DNA of 64,000 bases from Apis mellifera. Its lineage: Eukaryota; Arthropoda; Insecta; Hymenoptera; Apidae. Below the pieces are notes generated by a model. That model was not told the origin of the DNA. It made no database searches and saw only the letters and a program-made list of their open reading frames with translations. Shown one piece after another: positions 53,401-64,000 of the stretch (its first letter is position 1; each line of letters opens with the position of its first letter). The DNA lies in NCBI RefSeq assembly GCF_003254395.2, contig NC_037641.1, positions 6,997,001-7,061,000 on the forward strand, read 5' to 3'. A program made the position numbers and the translations under genes.

Positions 53401-56347
53401 ATTTGGAAGGAATTGAATTGAATTGTTTCAACTGTAGGGAATTTTTTTTTTTTTTTTAGAATTCGCGGATTAAATTTTTGAGAAGATTTTCAATGGAATA
53501 TATAATAGGAAAGAATTTTTAATCTAGGAAATCTTGTATTAAAATTACGAATTTACTGTGATTTCAATTTTTCAATTGGAAAGTTAGATAGACGTAAAAT
53601 TTTCTGATACTCTTTGATTTTTATAATAATTTTAATAGAAACAGAATTTTACTTGCAAAATAATTATTAATCATTATTAATTCTCTTCAAAATTCCATAG
53701 AAAATACAAATATTAATTCAGTATTATAATTTCATCATTGGCTGAGATGATGATTTATTATAATTTTCACTCGCAATATCTCACAATACATTTGTGCAAG
53801 AATCAAAGAAGAATTGCTTGTTTTTTTTTTTTTAAATCAATTTAACCAACATTCTTTAATCAATTTGACAGTTGATTATGGTTCCTCTCTAAAGATCGAG
53901 AGAATAAACCACCTAACCCTATTCAAGACTCATATATCACTGTCGTCTCCTAGTTCATCCACGAGGCTATCTCGAAATCCCTAAACAATCTAGGCTCTCT
54001 CTTTCCTTCTTACATGTATTTGCAATGGCATCACGCGTGTCGCACTATCAGCCTCAAGATTATCACGAGAAATAGAAAACTCGACGAGGGAAAATTCCGT
54101 GTTCGAGACAAGATTTACATTATTTCATCGGTATATAGTAACTGTTCGATATTGTTCGACGTTGAATTATTCATGAGTAAAGACTTCTTTATTAGATGGC
54201 CGGATGTTGCGGTGTTTCTGCAACACAGAATTTAATTTGCTTTCAGAATTTCATAATCTGTAGGAAGAGATTTTATTTGAAATTGAAGATTGGAAAAGGA
54301 TTGCAGATATAAACTATATATATATATATTGTAAACTATTTATTGTTATTGTTATTTGGAATGGATATAAGTGAAAAGATAAGTTTTGATAAAATAAATA
54401 ATACTTTGATAATGGAACAATTTTTTTTCTACTCTTAATCCACAATTATTTACATATTTAAAGACAAGATTGTAATCAAAGTACAAAGTATTATGAAGAA
54501 GAAAATATAACATTTTATATTGAAAATTTTGTATGCAAATGTTAGAAAAATTTAATTTCATTAATTTTCTTCTCAACTCTAATATCATGAATTTTTCAAT
54601 GCAAGAGAAACGAAAGAATGTTTTCTAGGAAACAATGTTTTTGAATATTTTATAAATTATCTTAAAGAACAGACACTTTTTAGGGAAACTGAAGCTCGTC
54701 AATGTGATTGAATAAATTTCATTAAGAAAATTATCTTTTCGAACTTCATCCCAAGTAAATTGAAGTAAGGAATTGATGCCAAGATGATTTAACTTTTAAA
54801 TGTTTCGTGAAAGAAGCATCTCTATTCGACGAATAAGAATAGGAAAGAGGATGGAAAAGATTTTGACAATCTCGATTAATCGAAATCCTTAAAATTTGAA
54901 TATTTTCCAAAATAAGCACAAGAAAAGAAAAAAAGAATCATTATATCAAATTTTATAATCCTTAATTAATTTCACACACTCAAAGAAATAACTCATACTA
55001 TCAAACTTTCAGATAAAAATCTAATTTTGACACAGTGAAAATTTAATAACAATTCAATCGAACGGATGAGAAGTTTCGAAAGTCATCGAAAAGGCAAAGG
55101 AAAAGAACAATGTGTTCAATGATCCCCTTTTCCAATCTTAAACATTTCCCGGAAGAAGAGGGGGGCCGATAGATTCGTGTCATGAATTTGTAAGGGTGTT
55201 TACCCCTGCGTAATTGCCCAACTTTCCTTCGAACTTTCTCGATTCGTAAATCACCGTGGCCATGAAACGAGCCTTCTTGGAAAAATTCGCCCGCCACCTC
55301 TTTCGTCTTCGTTCCTTCACTCGTCCTCCTCCAAGCTTCATTCCCTCCTCTTTCCGTCTCATTCCATTTATTTCTTTTATTCTCTCGAGAGGAAACAACG
55401 AAGGAAAAGAAAAATCGAAGGGAACAATGTTTTTTGATGTTTTGGAAACAATTGACCGAACAGGAAAACTAAACGCGAGTTCGTGCGCGATCTAATATTA
55501 TGGAATTAAAAGAGGTGAGTGAAATTTACTGGAGCGAATTAGCCGGTCGTGTGCTTGCTTACAAATGGACTTCTTGCGCGGTGAGAAAGCGGCTCGTTTA
55601 GCGAGCTGCTTTCCTAGAGAGCTTTCAAAGTAACTTTCTTCTGGCTTCGATAAAAAAAATTGGGATGTGTGTGTGCGTCTAACAAAGTTTGGCAAGGAGT
55701 GGGAGATTGAGTTTAAAGCTGGAAATGGTTAATTAGGGAAAAGTATATATGTATAATATTACATCATTAGTCAAAAGTTTTTGGAAATTTTCCTCTTCTT
55801 ATATATATAGAGTTTTCTTGTGAGAAAATCGATTAATTGGAGATTCTCGAGGTAATTTCAAGCAACATTTTCGAGTTATCAATAAAAAAAAAAAAAAAAA
55901 ACACTAACCAATTGTGGAGAAATGAGGAATTTATAATCAAAATGAATAATCTCAAATATAAAACATTTCTAACAAATGAACGATAAAGGGACAAGAGGAG
56001 AAGGGGAGAAATTATCAAGATATTAAATATATAGTACAGATATTATGAAGATTGGTTCATAATTAAAAGAAAGATATACTACGAGCAGAAAATGTTTTAA
56101 ATTAAATGATCTTACATTGTGGAAAAATTTACTATGTAAAATTCTGATTATTTGAAAGATAATTTAAGGGAAGAAGAGAAAAGCGAAAAAATCATTTCAA
56201 GGATTTGATATTTTCATCATTAACAACGACTTATATCTTGTTATTTCGTTGCCTCTCGAATCATAAAATATACATTTTCCACTACATTAACGTGCTGCAG
56301 ATCTATTTTACGTATAACATAAAATTTTCCGTTGATTTTGCCGGCAG
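50448..56347 (+). other. Second intron (5.9 kb)
   Basis: This is a GT-AG intron between exons two and three. It is mostly AT-rich. GC-rich patches lie at about 51100-51600 and 52900-53330; the latter has a C/T-rich run beside a GGGA-rich one. A/T microsatellites lie near 52544-52560 and 54318-54332. I see no gene or known RNA in it. Confidence 0.75.
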
Positions 56348-56438
56348 GAAAATTCAAGGACAGCACGAACAGCTCGACAAGGAATATAGAATCCACGCTG
56401 CCGGTGTTCTCTTATGCAACTCGAGGGGTTCCGGGAAG
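56348..56438 (+). CDS. Third coding exon of the same gene
   Basis: The exon is 91 bases from acceptor ttgccggcag to consensus donor AAG|gtaagc. Its first base completes the serine codon (TC|G) left open by the previous exon, and the exon ends in phase 0. The translation is S, KIQGQHEQLDKEYRIHAAGV, then LLCNSRGSGK. The first half continues the helical, charged character of exon two; the second half is less helical. Intron two is 5,900 bases. With the two upstream exons the protein so far has 105 residues and is still open, so the rest of the gene lies downstream. The match of phases at both junctions is the strongest evidence that these three pieces form one gene. Confidence 0.85.
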
Positions 56439-56603
56439 GTAAGCGTTTTGTCATTATTCTTTCCTCCCTTGGCCGTGATTTACCGAAGATAAATAGCCTC
56501 TCTCGATCATCTCAACGCGATCTATTATTTGTTAGAGCGTAAAGCAGTAAGGCCACCCGCCCTTCCGCTATTTTAACACTCGATTCTTCCTTGAATAAAT
56601 TCT

Positions 56604-56623
56604 ATCGATCGATCGATCGATCG
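56604..56623. repeat. (ATCG)5 microsatellite
   Basis: Five perfect ATCG units. The tract can pair with itself because GATC and ATCGAT are palindromic. Confidence 0.9.
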
Positions 56624-59600
56624 AATCCTCTCCCTGCGAGAGGAGAGGCCAACGAGAATACCTTCTTACGTGGCTTTTTAAGAAATTGGATATTCCTTGG
56701 CTTTTTAAAACATTGTCGCACTGATTTATAGTTTGATAATATTTTTGATATTTGTAAATTATCGATAAATCGTGTTTATCGATAATTTTTTTTTTTTTAA
56801 ATTTTGATTGATCTTGAAGTTTTATCGTGGATAAATTTTCTTTGTTATTCGTGAAAGAACAAAGATCGTTTTTTTTATCTCGTATTATCTTCTATTGAAT
56901 TTTTAAAATGTAATCTGAAAAGTGATTGATTTCGCTATTATCATGCGAAAATGCCATTGAAATACTTAGAACAGTATTATTTTATTCGCGTTAAAACTGA
57001 TTAAAATTTTTTAGGATAAACAATTTCTTTTTGAACAAATACGCGAAAAAATTTTCGACGACTTCCAACAATGAAATATTTTATCGAATTCGCGATGGAA
57101 ACATTATTCGAATTTGTGTTAAAAAAAAGAGCTCGAGCTTGAAAAAAGTTGTCACATCTTTGAGCAGACAAATGACACCTACTTTCAGTCTCTTTATATA
57201 TTATATTCGAGAAGAATGGAAATTTCCAGGGAAATCAGAGGGGTTGGTGATCTCTTTTTAATGTCACGTTACCTATCAACCTAACACATTCAATTTTCTC
57301 CCTTTTCCCATACAATAATCCTTCTTTGCCCCGATAAATGAAAAATCCCTTCCTCTAATATATGTTCACATTTCGTAATACGATTCACAATTTGTCAAAA
57401 TTATTCTCTATTTTAACGAACATAAAAATTAAAAATCCCACCAAAATCAATTTATTTCCAAAACGTTTGAATTATCCACGACTTGCACATAATCTTAAAA
57501 TTACCTTTACTAATACGTAAAAAAAAAAAAAAAGAAAAAAATTCTCACTAAAATTTATTTCATAAATTTACAAGGGAATTGCAAAGACAATTTTTCAATT
57601 CTGACGTTCCAACACAAATATATTTCTAAAATTATTCCCGTCATCCCTTGCTTTATCGTCCCTCTTCTCATCATCATTCCTCCATCGATCATCCGCGTTC
57701 CATCCGGCTGAATACAAGAAGAATCGAATCGTTTGCTCACCAAAGTTCACCGAAATGAATCGAAAAGATCCGCTTTTTCACAGTTTCACCGGGGTAACGA
57801 TCGAAAAGAACGAGGGGAACTTTCGAGCACCTCCTCCTCGGGATCCGCATCCTCCTCGGTAACGTTCCATCGTCCAGAATAATAGATATTCGATTCCTGC
57901 GTGTCGTCTCGCTTCACCCCCTCTCTCTAGCGCCAGTCTCATCTTTCCGAGTGTCCTCCACGTTCCGACCCGATGTCCTCGCCCAACGAAAGTTTGGATT
58001 ATCGCGCTTTGTCGAAGATCTGGAAGCAGCCGGCTCGCAGCCGGAATGACACTTGGAAGCAATCGAGGATCGGCCCCGCTATCTCGAGCCGGTGAATCTT
58101 GGAGAGGCGGCGAACTTGTGAGTTTGACCTCGACGAAGGGACGTGGTCACAGTGACGGAAGAACAGTGACGATAAGGCGGGCAACTCGAAGCAACTCGAA
58201 GGAAGCAGGAAGTTCGGTGCTGTTGCTACAGTAATATTGAAAGATTAGAAGATTTTTAAATAGAGTTTTTAGGGTTGGTTGAATCGATATGTATATATGT
58301 ATTCAATTTTAATTGTTTCGTTATTGGATCTGGTTGAAATTTCTTCATTTTCGATTGTAACGGATGTTTCATTGTCGGGATGATTTTTTATATTTTGCCA
58401 ATAAAATTTTTATTTTTGATTTTACGTGACTATGGATGGAGAGATTTATTTATTTACTTTTTTTTTGATTCTACATAATCTGATTTCGTCGTAATGGATG
58501 TAATCCAGTTTTCAATTTTTTTTTTTTTGGTTGTACACGTCATCTGGTCAATTTTCTACAGTTTTCACAAAATTTCACCGAGACCGAAATGTCCCTGTTT
58601 AAAATAAATAAAACTCTATTTCGATTCGTAATTCTGTGAAAATAATGGAACAAACTGTCTACTTTTTCGATGTTCCGGCAAAATCCAGGATTACGTTTTA
58701 TTCGTGCTGTGTTGATAAATAAACTCTCTCGATTGGGATAATCTGATAGTCGCGTTATTTCGCGACATTTTGTAAAATTCCGAGCTTTTCCTTTCTTTTA
58801 TGCAACGTCTAACGCTTCTCTCTTCGATCTGAAAAATTTATCGACAAAGCATCATCGTGTAAAGTCGGGCAAGGTGCAAGGGGCACTTAACTCCGTCACG
58901 GGCAGTAAGCCCGGCGCAAAGATTGAACACACAGGCAATTTAGCGATAAGATGAAATATGAATTCGAGATACCACGGCTCGGGGCGCTTTCTCTCAGCTC
59001 TCCCGCGTCAAATTGTGCACACAGCCAGTTCCTTTTAATTTCTTCCGTGCTTCTTTCTCATTTCAAAGAAGAAGTAATTCCTGCAAAATTGCACCCTGCC
59101 TCACCGGGAACGATTTTGAGGGACGTCTGGTGATATACAATTTCAACCTCGAGGACACCGAGGTTGACTTTATTCAATTTCGCCGTATTTTTCTTCCCTT
59201 CTATATCTTTCAATATGAAAATTGTACGGAATTGATTAACACGTTTAAGAGTTAATGATCGACAAATTCTAATTTTGTTCACACAAACAAGCGTGGAAGT
59301 TGTTGTAATTGAAATTAAATAAATTCGTTTGATGAATTCTTCTTCGTAATAATCTTCCATAAAAAAAATATTTTCCTACTTCTGTAAAGTATTTTCATTT
59401 CGTGCAAGAAAGAAAAAAGAATATGAAAAAAGAAACAAGGAATTTATATACACAGAAGCATAGGAGCTAATTACACGTATCCGTTCCACGTTTTGGAAAT
59501 CGTCTTAATCCTTAACATACTCCAAAGTCTGAGCGCAACTTCCGCCCACGAGACTTGACTCCGTAACACGTCTAACGACCATTTCCACAATACTCGGATC

Positions 59601-59695
59601 TCAAATTTCGCGGAGGGCGGTGATATCCCGGTATGAAACGCGAGAAATGAGAAAGCGAAACGTCGTGGAAACTGAGTAAGGGAAAACAATGACGT

Positions 59696-60219
59696 TATAC
59701 AGGGTGTTCTCTTCCTTTCCGACCAAAATATAAAAAATGTAGAAATCTAGAAGTGAATATTCGATAAAAGGAAATGTTGTGTGAATTCAATAGAAAGTAA
59801 AAAAAAAAAAAAAAAGAAAAAGAAGAAGAAAATATAATAAATTATACGAAATAATCACGTTGTCATCTTTTATTATATTTCATTCAGAGAGAAGAAGTAA
59901 AGAAAAATTTGTTTCTAATTTTCCACCACTATTACTACTTTTTTCCCTAATAAAAATAATATATCCGATTTTCTCTGATTATCCTTAATACTTGGCAGAC
60001 AAGAATAAGAAACTTTAATCGTTCTTTACTTCACAAATATCATCGTTACTTTTCCCGTAAAATGAATATTTTTTTGCACGAGAGTACAATTCACCATGTT
60101 TCCTTTAAATACCATCACTATTTTTATCCACTCTTCTCCGTAAAGTGAATATCTCTGAGTCATATTCCTGATTATATCTACACACAATTTAACCGGAAAA
60201 CAAAGGGACACCCTGTATA
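59696..60219. mobile_element. Non-autonomous DNA transposon (MITE-like), 520 bp
   Basis: The left end reads tacagggtgttctcttcctt and the right end, read on the minus strand, tacagggtgtccctttgttt. The inverted similarity extends about 30 bases. Both ends are flanked by TA (59696-59697 and 60218-60219), as expected of a TA-inserting Tc1/mariner-type element. The inner arms also share an aaaggaaa...gtgaatt block, and the right arm holds two direct copies of a ~40-base unit (60034-60068 and 60106-60150). No transposase is encoded; an overlapping minus-strand frame is fortuitous. Confidence 0.75.
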
Positions 60220-61769
60220 CGGGAACCGCGTATCGGAGGAACGAGTTGGGGTAAGGATAATGGGCCACGGGGGACAAAGGGGTGGCGGAGGAGAAGGGGA
60301 GCGCGGGAAATAATATGAAATCCGAGGCCGCGTTAGATGAGAGAAATAAGAAGAGCACGGGCTGGAAACGGAAGGATGGAGGAAAATACGCGAGGACCAG
60401 ATGACGAAGCGCAAAAACGAACGAGGAAATTACGAATGAAGGAGAAGATGGTGGATGACAACGCGAGAGGAGGAGGAAGAGGAGGAGGACAAGGAGGAAG
60501 AAGAAGTTATGGGAGGCAAGGAAGGAACGAAATATGAAAGGCACGCGAGCGAGGTTTGAATGTGCGCGCCAATTCGTGGCGGTTTCCGGCGATGGAGGGG
60601 AAAATGATGGAGGAAAGGCGAAGGAAACTTGAATGTGAAGGGATGAGATTAGATTAGAAACAAAAGTGTGACGAGGTTGGAAATTAAAAGAAGGGACAGT
60701 TGGTGATCGATGAGCAGAGTTTGGGAATATTTTCTTGGGCGAAGAAGAGTTTATAATAAAAGGTGTGTGAATTAAAATAAAATGGAAATTACACGTTCAT
60801 GGAAGGAAAAAATTAATTTTAATACAGTTTTTTTAATGAGTAAAAAAAAAATAATCACGCTTGATTCCTTGCTATTGCTACAGGGAGATTTAGAAATATT
60901 TCTTTTTGAAGGGAAGAAGATAAACATGATTAATTCTCATTATCAAGGATACTGATAGGATAAGGAATAATGTAAAATTGATTAATTAAAGGTTCGCTTC
61001 AAAAATTGCGATCTCTTGTTTCCTTTCGTATGATTAAATATAAATTGGAGTATTCAGCAAATACGGAATGAAATGAGGGAGCAAAAATCCGCTAGAAGAA
61101 AAGGAAGTATCGAGCCGAAAGGGAAACAGATCGGATGAACGAATAAACCAAATAACGACTTCCGTATCGATTTACAATTTTTTCCATTTTCCTTTACCTT
61201 CCTTCCTTCCTTCTTTTCCACCGTTCCTCCCGTTTTTTTAGACTTCTCGTTCGATCTTTCCTCCCTTTTCATTCCTTTCACGTTCGACAAACGAGGTTGG
61301 GATGCATTAGTGGTGTCCAATTACAGAGCCGCAATGCACCCTGCCTCAGACACGTTATTTCCACGAACAAGACGCGAACGCCGTTGAAAAAGAAAGTAGA
61401 AACTGAGCTAAAATTCTTTCCCCCCTAATTTTTTTTCTGGGAAAAATTTGTTAAATTTGAAAGTTTTGAAATTCAAATAACAATCCATTCATTGATTTTT
61501 AACTTTGAACTTCACAAGAATCACCTTAAACATTTAAAGGAAAGAAAATTCGGAAGAAAGAAAGTAAATGAAAGTAAAATTTAATCGAAAACATCGAAAA
61601 GATATTTAAAAGTAAGTAAAAAAAAATGTTCAAAAAAATTTACTCCAAATATTTATTCGTTCTTTCATCATTTTCTTGATTAATTGAAAAATAATCGACA
61701 GAAGAAAAAAATCAAATAATTCCAAATTTCATTCCATTCGAAATCAATCGAAATTTATTATACCAGAAA

Positions 61770-61845
61770 CGAGGTCTATGAGCAGAGCATCGTTAATCGA
61801 GAATTGAAATCGGATAATCCAGCGTCCCGGAAACAACGTAAACCC
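61770..61845 (+). CDS. Possible further coding exon (unproven)
   Basis: After an AG at the end of ccagaaacgag, a phase-0 frame reads VYEQSIVNRELKSDNPASRK and continues QRKPSVV. It stays open to a TGA near 61940. Phase 0 matches the donor phase of the exon ending at 56438, and the amino-acid mix is protein-like. Possible donors are gtaaac inside the segment or ggtatt after GTCGTC; neither is strong, and the pyrimidine tract before the acceptor is poor. The segment sits in a moderately GC-rich patch (about 61750-62060) that may instead be conserved non-coding DNA. Confidence 0.2.
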
Positions 61846-62394
61846 TCCGTCGTCGGTATTACAACGAACGTTCACGTGTCACTATCTATTCGTTGTTTTA
61901 CCACGACAGTTACGCCGCACCGTATCGTTCGGTTAACGAGTTGAATTTGCGACAATATCGGTAAATTATTATTCAAAACGTAACGAATCGCCAGGTGAAT
62001 CAATCGATGAACGGTCAGAGCCGATATGTTTGCTCCGAGAAAAGTTGAAACGGCCTCAGTTTGTACACAGAATGAACATTTTTCGTTTCGTCACTGATCA
62101 GGTCACCGAAAGTGCATTGGCGGAAAATTGATTTTTCGAACGTGATTTATCAAAGTTTGGAAATAATGTATCGTAGAAAAGTTGGGGAACAATGATATAT
62201 GAGTCGAAGTAATTTTGAAACGCTACTAAAAAATCAATTTAATGGAAGAAAAGTTGTAAAGAAAAGATTTTTCTCATGTGAGAGAAAAAAATTGACGTTT
62301 GTTTAAATTTTCTTTTTTTTGATTAAGTATTGAGATATTTAATTAATAAAAAATACGTCAACGATACGAGAAAAGAATAATGTATATATTTTTG

Positions 62395-62634
62395 TTAGAT
62401 ATTTTCAAAGTAGAGTGTACACGCAGTGACAATGCAATCCTCTGTATCATTTTCAAAATGACACCGTAGAGATAAACATTTCACTGAACATTTCAGACAC
62501 GTTTCTAGTATGCTCTCTACTCCAACAACTGAACAGAACTCGACTATGTTGCACTCGTAAACCCAACTGCTTTTTTCTATGAATAAACAAACTTGCATTT
62601 TTGAAACATGGGCATGGGCATAAATTTTGTTCAA
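62395..62634 (-). other. Cysteine-rich open frame, status unknown
   Basis: A 79-codon frame with ATG has 10 cysteines, several in C-x2-C or C-x3-C spacing (for example ETCLKCSVKC). Its local GC content is higher than that of the AT-rich flanks. No signal peptide, splice signals or known domain are evident. It could be a decayed coding fragment, an exon of an antisense gene, or chance. I do not recognise it. Confidence 0.15.
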
Positions 62635-64000
62635 TAGTTTTCGATATTTTTCTTTTTAATTTTTGGTTATTCCATTTAATTGATTTATATCTTACTTTTT
62701 CCTGTAAAAATATTCTAAGGTAAATTTTATACATGTATTTTATATTACGTGATATATTAATACAGAATCAATTAATTAATATATTTAATGTAGGATTATA
62801 AAATAAGATTTATTTTTTGAAATTTCATATTGAAATTTGATTTCATTTTCTGAATTTTAGTATTAGTATGTAGTCGCGTATGAACCATTGCAGATGTATG
62901 TAGATAATTTCCGGTCATATTTCACAGAAGATCTGGCGCAGAATACCAACTTACAATCATAGAATGTGGTTAAAGCCATCCGTGGTGTGGTAGAAAATAT
63001 AGAATATTCGTTAAATTAGACACTGTCGAGAATCATATAGATCCAGAAATTACTTTTGAATAGTTTTGAATGGCTGGTATCATTATAAATTGTATTCATT
63101 AAAATTATCATTTAAATACGACTTTTATTAATTTTTTAAAACAAAAGTTAATCTCTTCGTGCTCTTTGATCTCATTCTGAATCTCTTCCCTTCATTTTTA
63201 AATGATTGAATTTCAACGTGATTGAATTTTTATCATCATAATCATATTACAAAGACTCTTTTTACAGTTTAATACAAAAATATAATTTCCTTTTAATAAA
63301 ACATGCCAAAACTTATTTATTCCATTCTCGCGAAAATTTCTAGAAGATAACATTAACAGAATCTTAGCAAACCAAATGAATATTTCCTTATCTCGACGTC
63401 AAAGACTTGCAAATATTTTTCCAGCAATTTCCGAAATTTGCGAGGACAACAATCGTCTCTTATCTAACCGGAAGTCAAACCGCAGGAAAGGATCTCACTC
63501 GCTTTCTATTCTTTAAAGTCATTTTCAAACATTTCCTTCGCATTTTTATCCATCTCTTATTCATTCACTTTCCAATTTTCATTCAGAATTATAATTTACT
63601 ACACGAGGATATTTCAATTTTCTTTTTTTTCTGCAAAACTCAACCATGTGTTCCCCATCTCACGGTCAATTTTTTCCATTAGCGGAATTTTTCTTTTTCG
63701 AAAAGAAAAAAAAAAGTTGGTCGTGCGTTTTACATTTCACGGTCAAATTGAGGCGAAAAGAAATGTCTCCTCCCTAAAGGGAGGATAATTATCGTTATCG
63801 TCCGTGTGTCTTCTTCTTGTGCATTGGTGGTCGTCTTTTTTAGAAGAAGAAGAAGAAAAAAAAGAAGAAAACCAGTGCCAGAGAACGCGCCGTTTCCCGA
63901 GACAATGGGGGCTACCTATGAATTCAAATTACCGTCTACAGGCGGCTAGAATTTTTAATTAAAAAGCAACGCGGACGGCTACGAACTGGCCGCTGCCCGA

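Larger units (their letters stand above)
56439..64000 (+). other. Downstream intron, open at window edge
   Basis: Sequence beyond the third exon's donor. It holds an (ATCG)n run, CpG-rich patches at about 57780-58200 and 60200-60600, a short inverted-repeat transposon at 59.7-60.2 kb, a doubtful exon at 61.77 kb and a cysteine-rich minus-strand frame at 62.4 kb. No transcription end for the gene is seen, so most or all of this is probably intron. Confidence 0.55.

Noticed and set aside
59086..59110. miR-92-like seed (attgcac)
   Set aside because: Only the seed matches, and the flanks do not fold into a precursor.
60026..60544. 172-codon minus-strand frame, the longest in the window
   Set aside because: It spans half of the MITE and a GGA-rich low-complexity tract; the product is a hydrophobic F/L/S-rich string produced by purine-rich DNA on the other strand.
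1..64000. CRISPR arrays, bacterial operons, phage or plasmid features
   Set aside because: Spliced exons with GT-AG junctions, long introns and an insect microRNA mark this as eukaryotic DNA. The tandem repeats have no repeat-spacer pattern with unique spacers.
1..64000. tRNA or rRNA genes
   Set aside because: A visual search for TPsiC-loop (GTTCGANNC) and A-box strings in tRNA spacing found only isolated partial hits; no rRNA-like block is present.

Overview
The window looks like nuclear DNA of an insect, most likely a bee or another hymenopteran. It is AT-rich overall but studded with CpG-rich patches of a few hundred bases. It has very long introns, many A/T runs and (GA)n or polypurine tracts, and an insect-type mir-263b hairpin. 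The species is inferred from base composition and the microRNA, not from a sequence match. Almost all of the 64 kb is non-coding, and nearly all open frames without splice support look like chance openings.

Region 1-38.8 kb is a gene desert or the far-upstream part of a gene. It begins with a purine-rich stretch (1-730). At 3.82-3.90 kb it holds a recognisable mir-263b precursor, the best-supported known gene here. Three tandem copies of a ~210-bp unit lie at 7.00-7.63 kb. Scattered CpG-rich, palindrome-containing patches follow (about 7.6-8.1, 13.5-17.5, 20.2-20.8, 22.8-23.9, 30.7-30.8 and 33.3-33.7 kb). A single Tc1-like terminal-repeat remnant lies at 26.3 kb.

Region 38.8-56.4 kb carries three plus-strand exons of one protein-coding gene: 38848-38937, 50314-50447 and 56348-56438. 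They join in frame into a 105-residue N-terminal piece that is charged and coiled-coil-like, and the reading frame leaves the window still open. An in-frame stop just upstream of the first ATG marks that ATG as a true start, preceded by an untranslated leader. I do not firmly recognise the protein; a weak resemblance to the coiled-coil part of LL5/PHLDB proteins is noted as a guess. The 11.4-kb first intron holds two unusual repeats. One is a TTGGG/TTGGA pentamer array with interleaved 68-bp spacers and a perfect G-quadruplex motif (43.33-43.67 kb). The other is an 85-bp satellite in head-to-tail copies facing older inverted copies (48.6-49.44 kb), each copy carrying an AGATGGCGCC core like that of CTCF sites.

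Region 56.4-64 kb is downstream intron. It contains a 520-bp non-autonomous DNA transposon with long terminal inverted repeats (59.70-60.22 kb), a possible but unproven fourth exon near 61.77 kb, and a cysteine-rich open frame on the minus strand at 62.4-62.6 kb.

The parts do not form an operon-like system. The window is best read as one microRNA gene, the 5' end of one large intron-rich gene, and the repeats and candidate regulatory elements around them.
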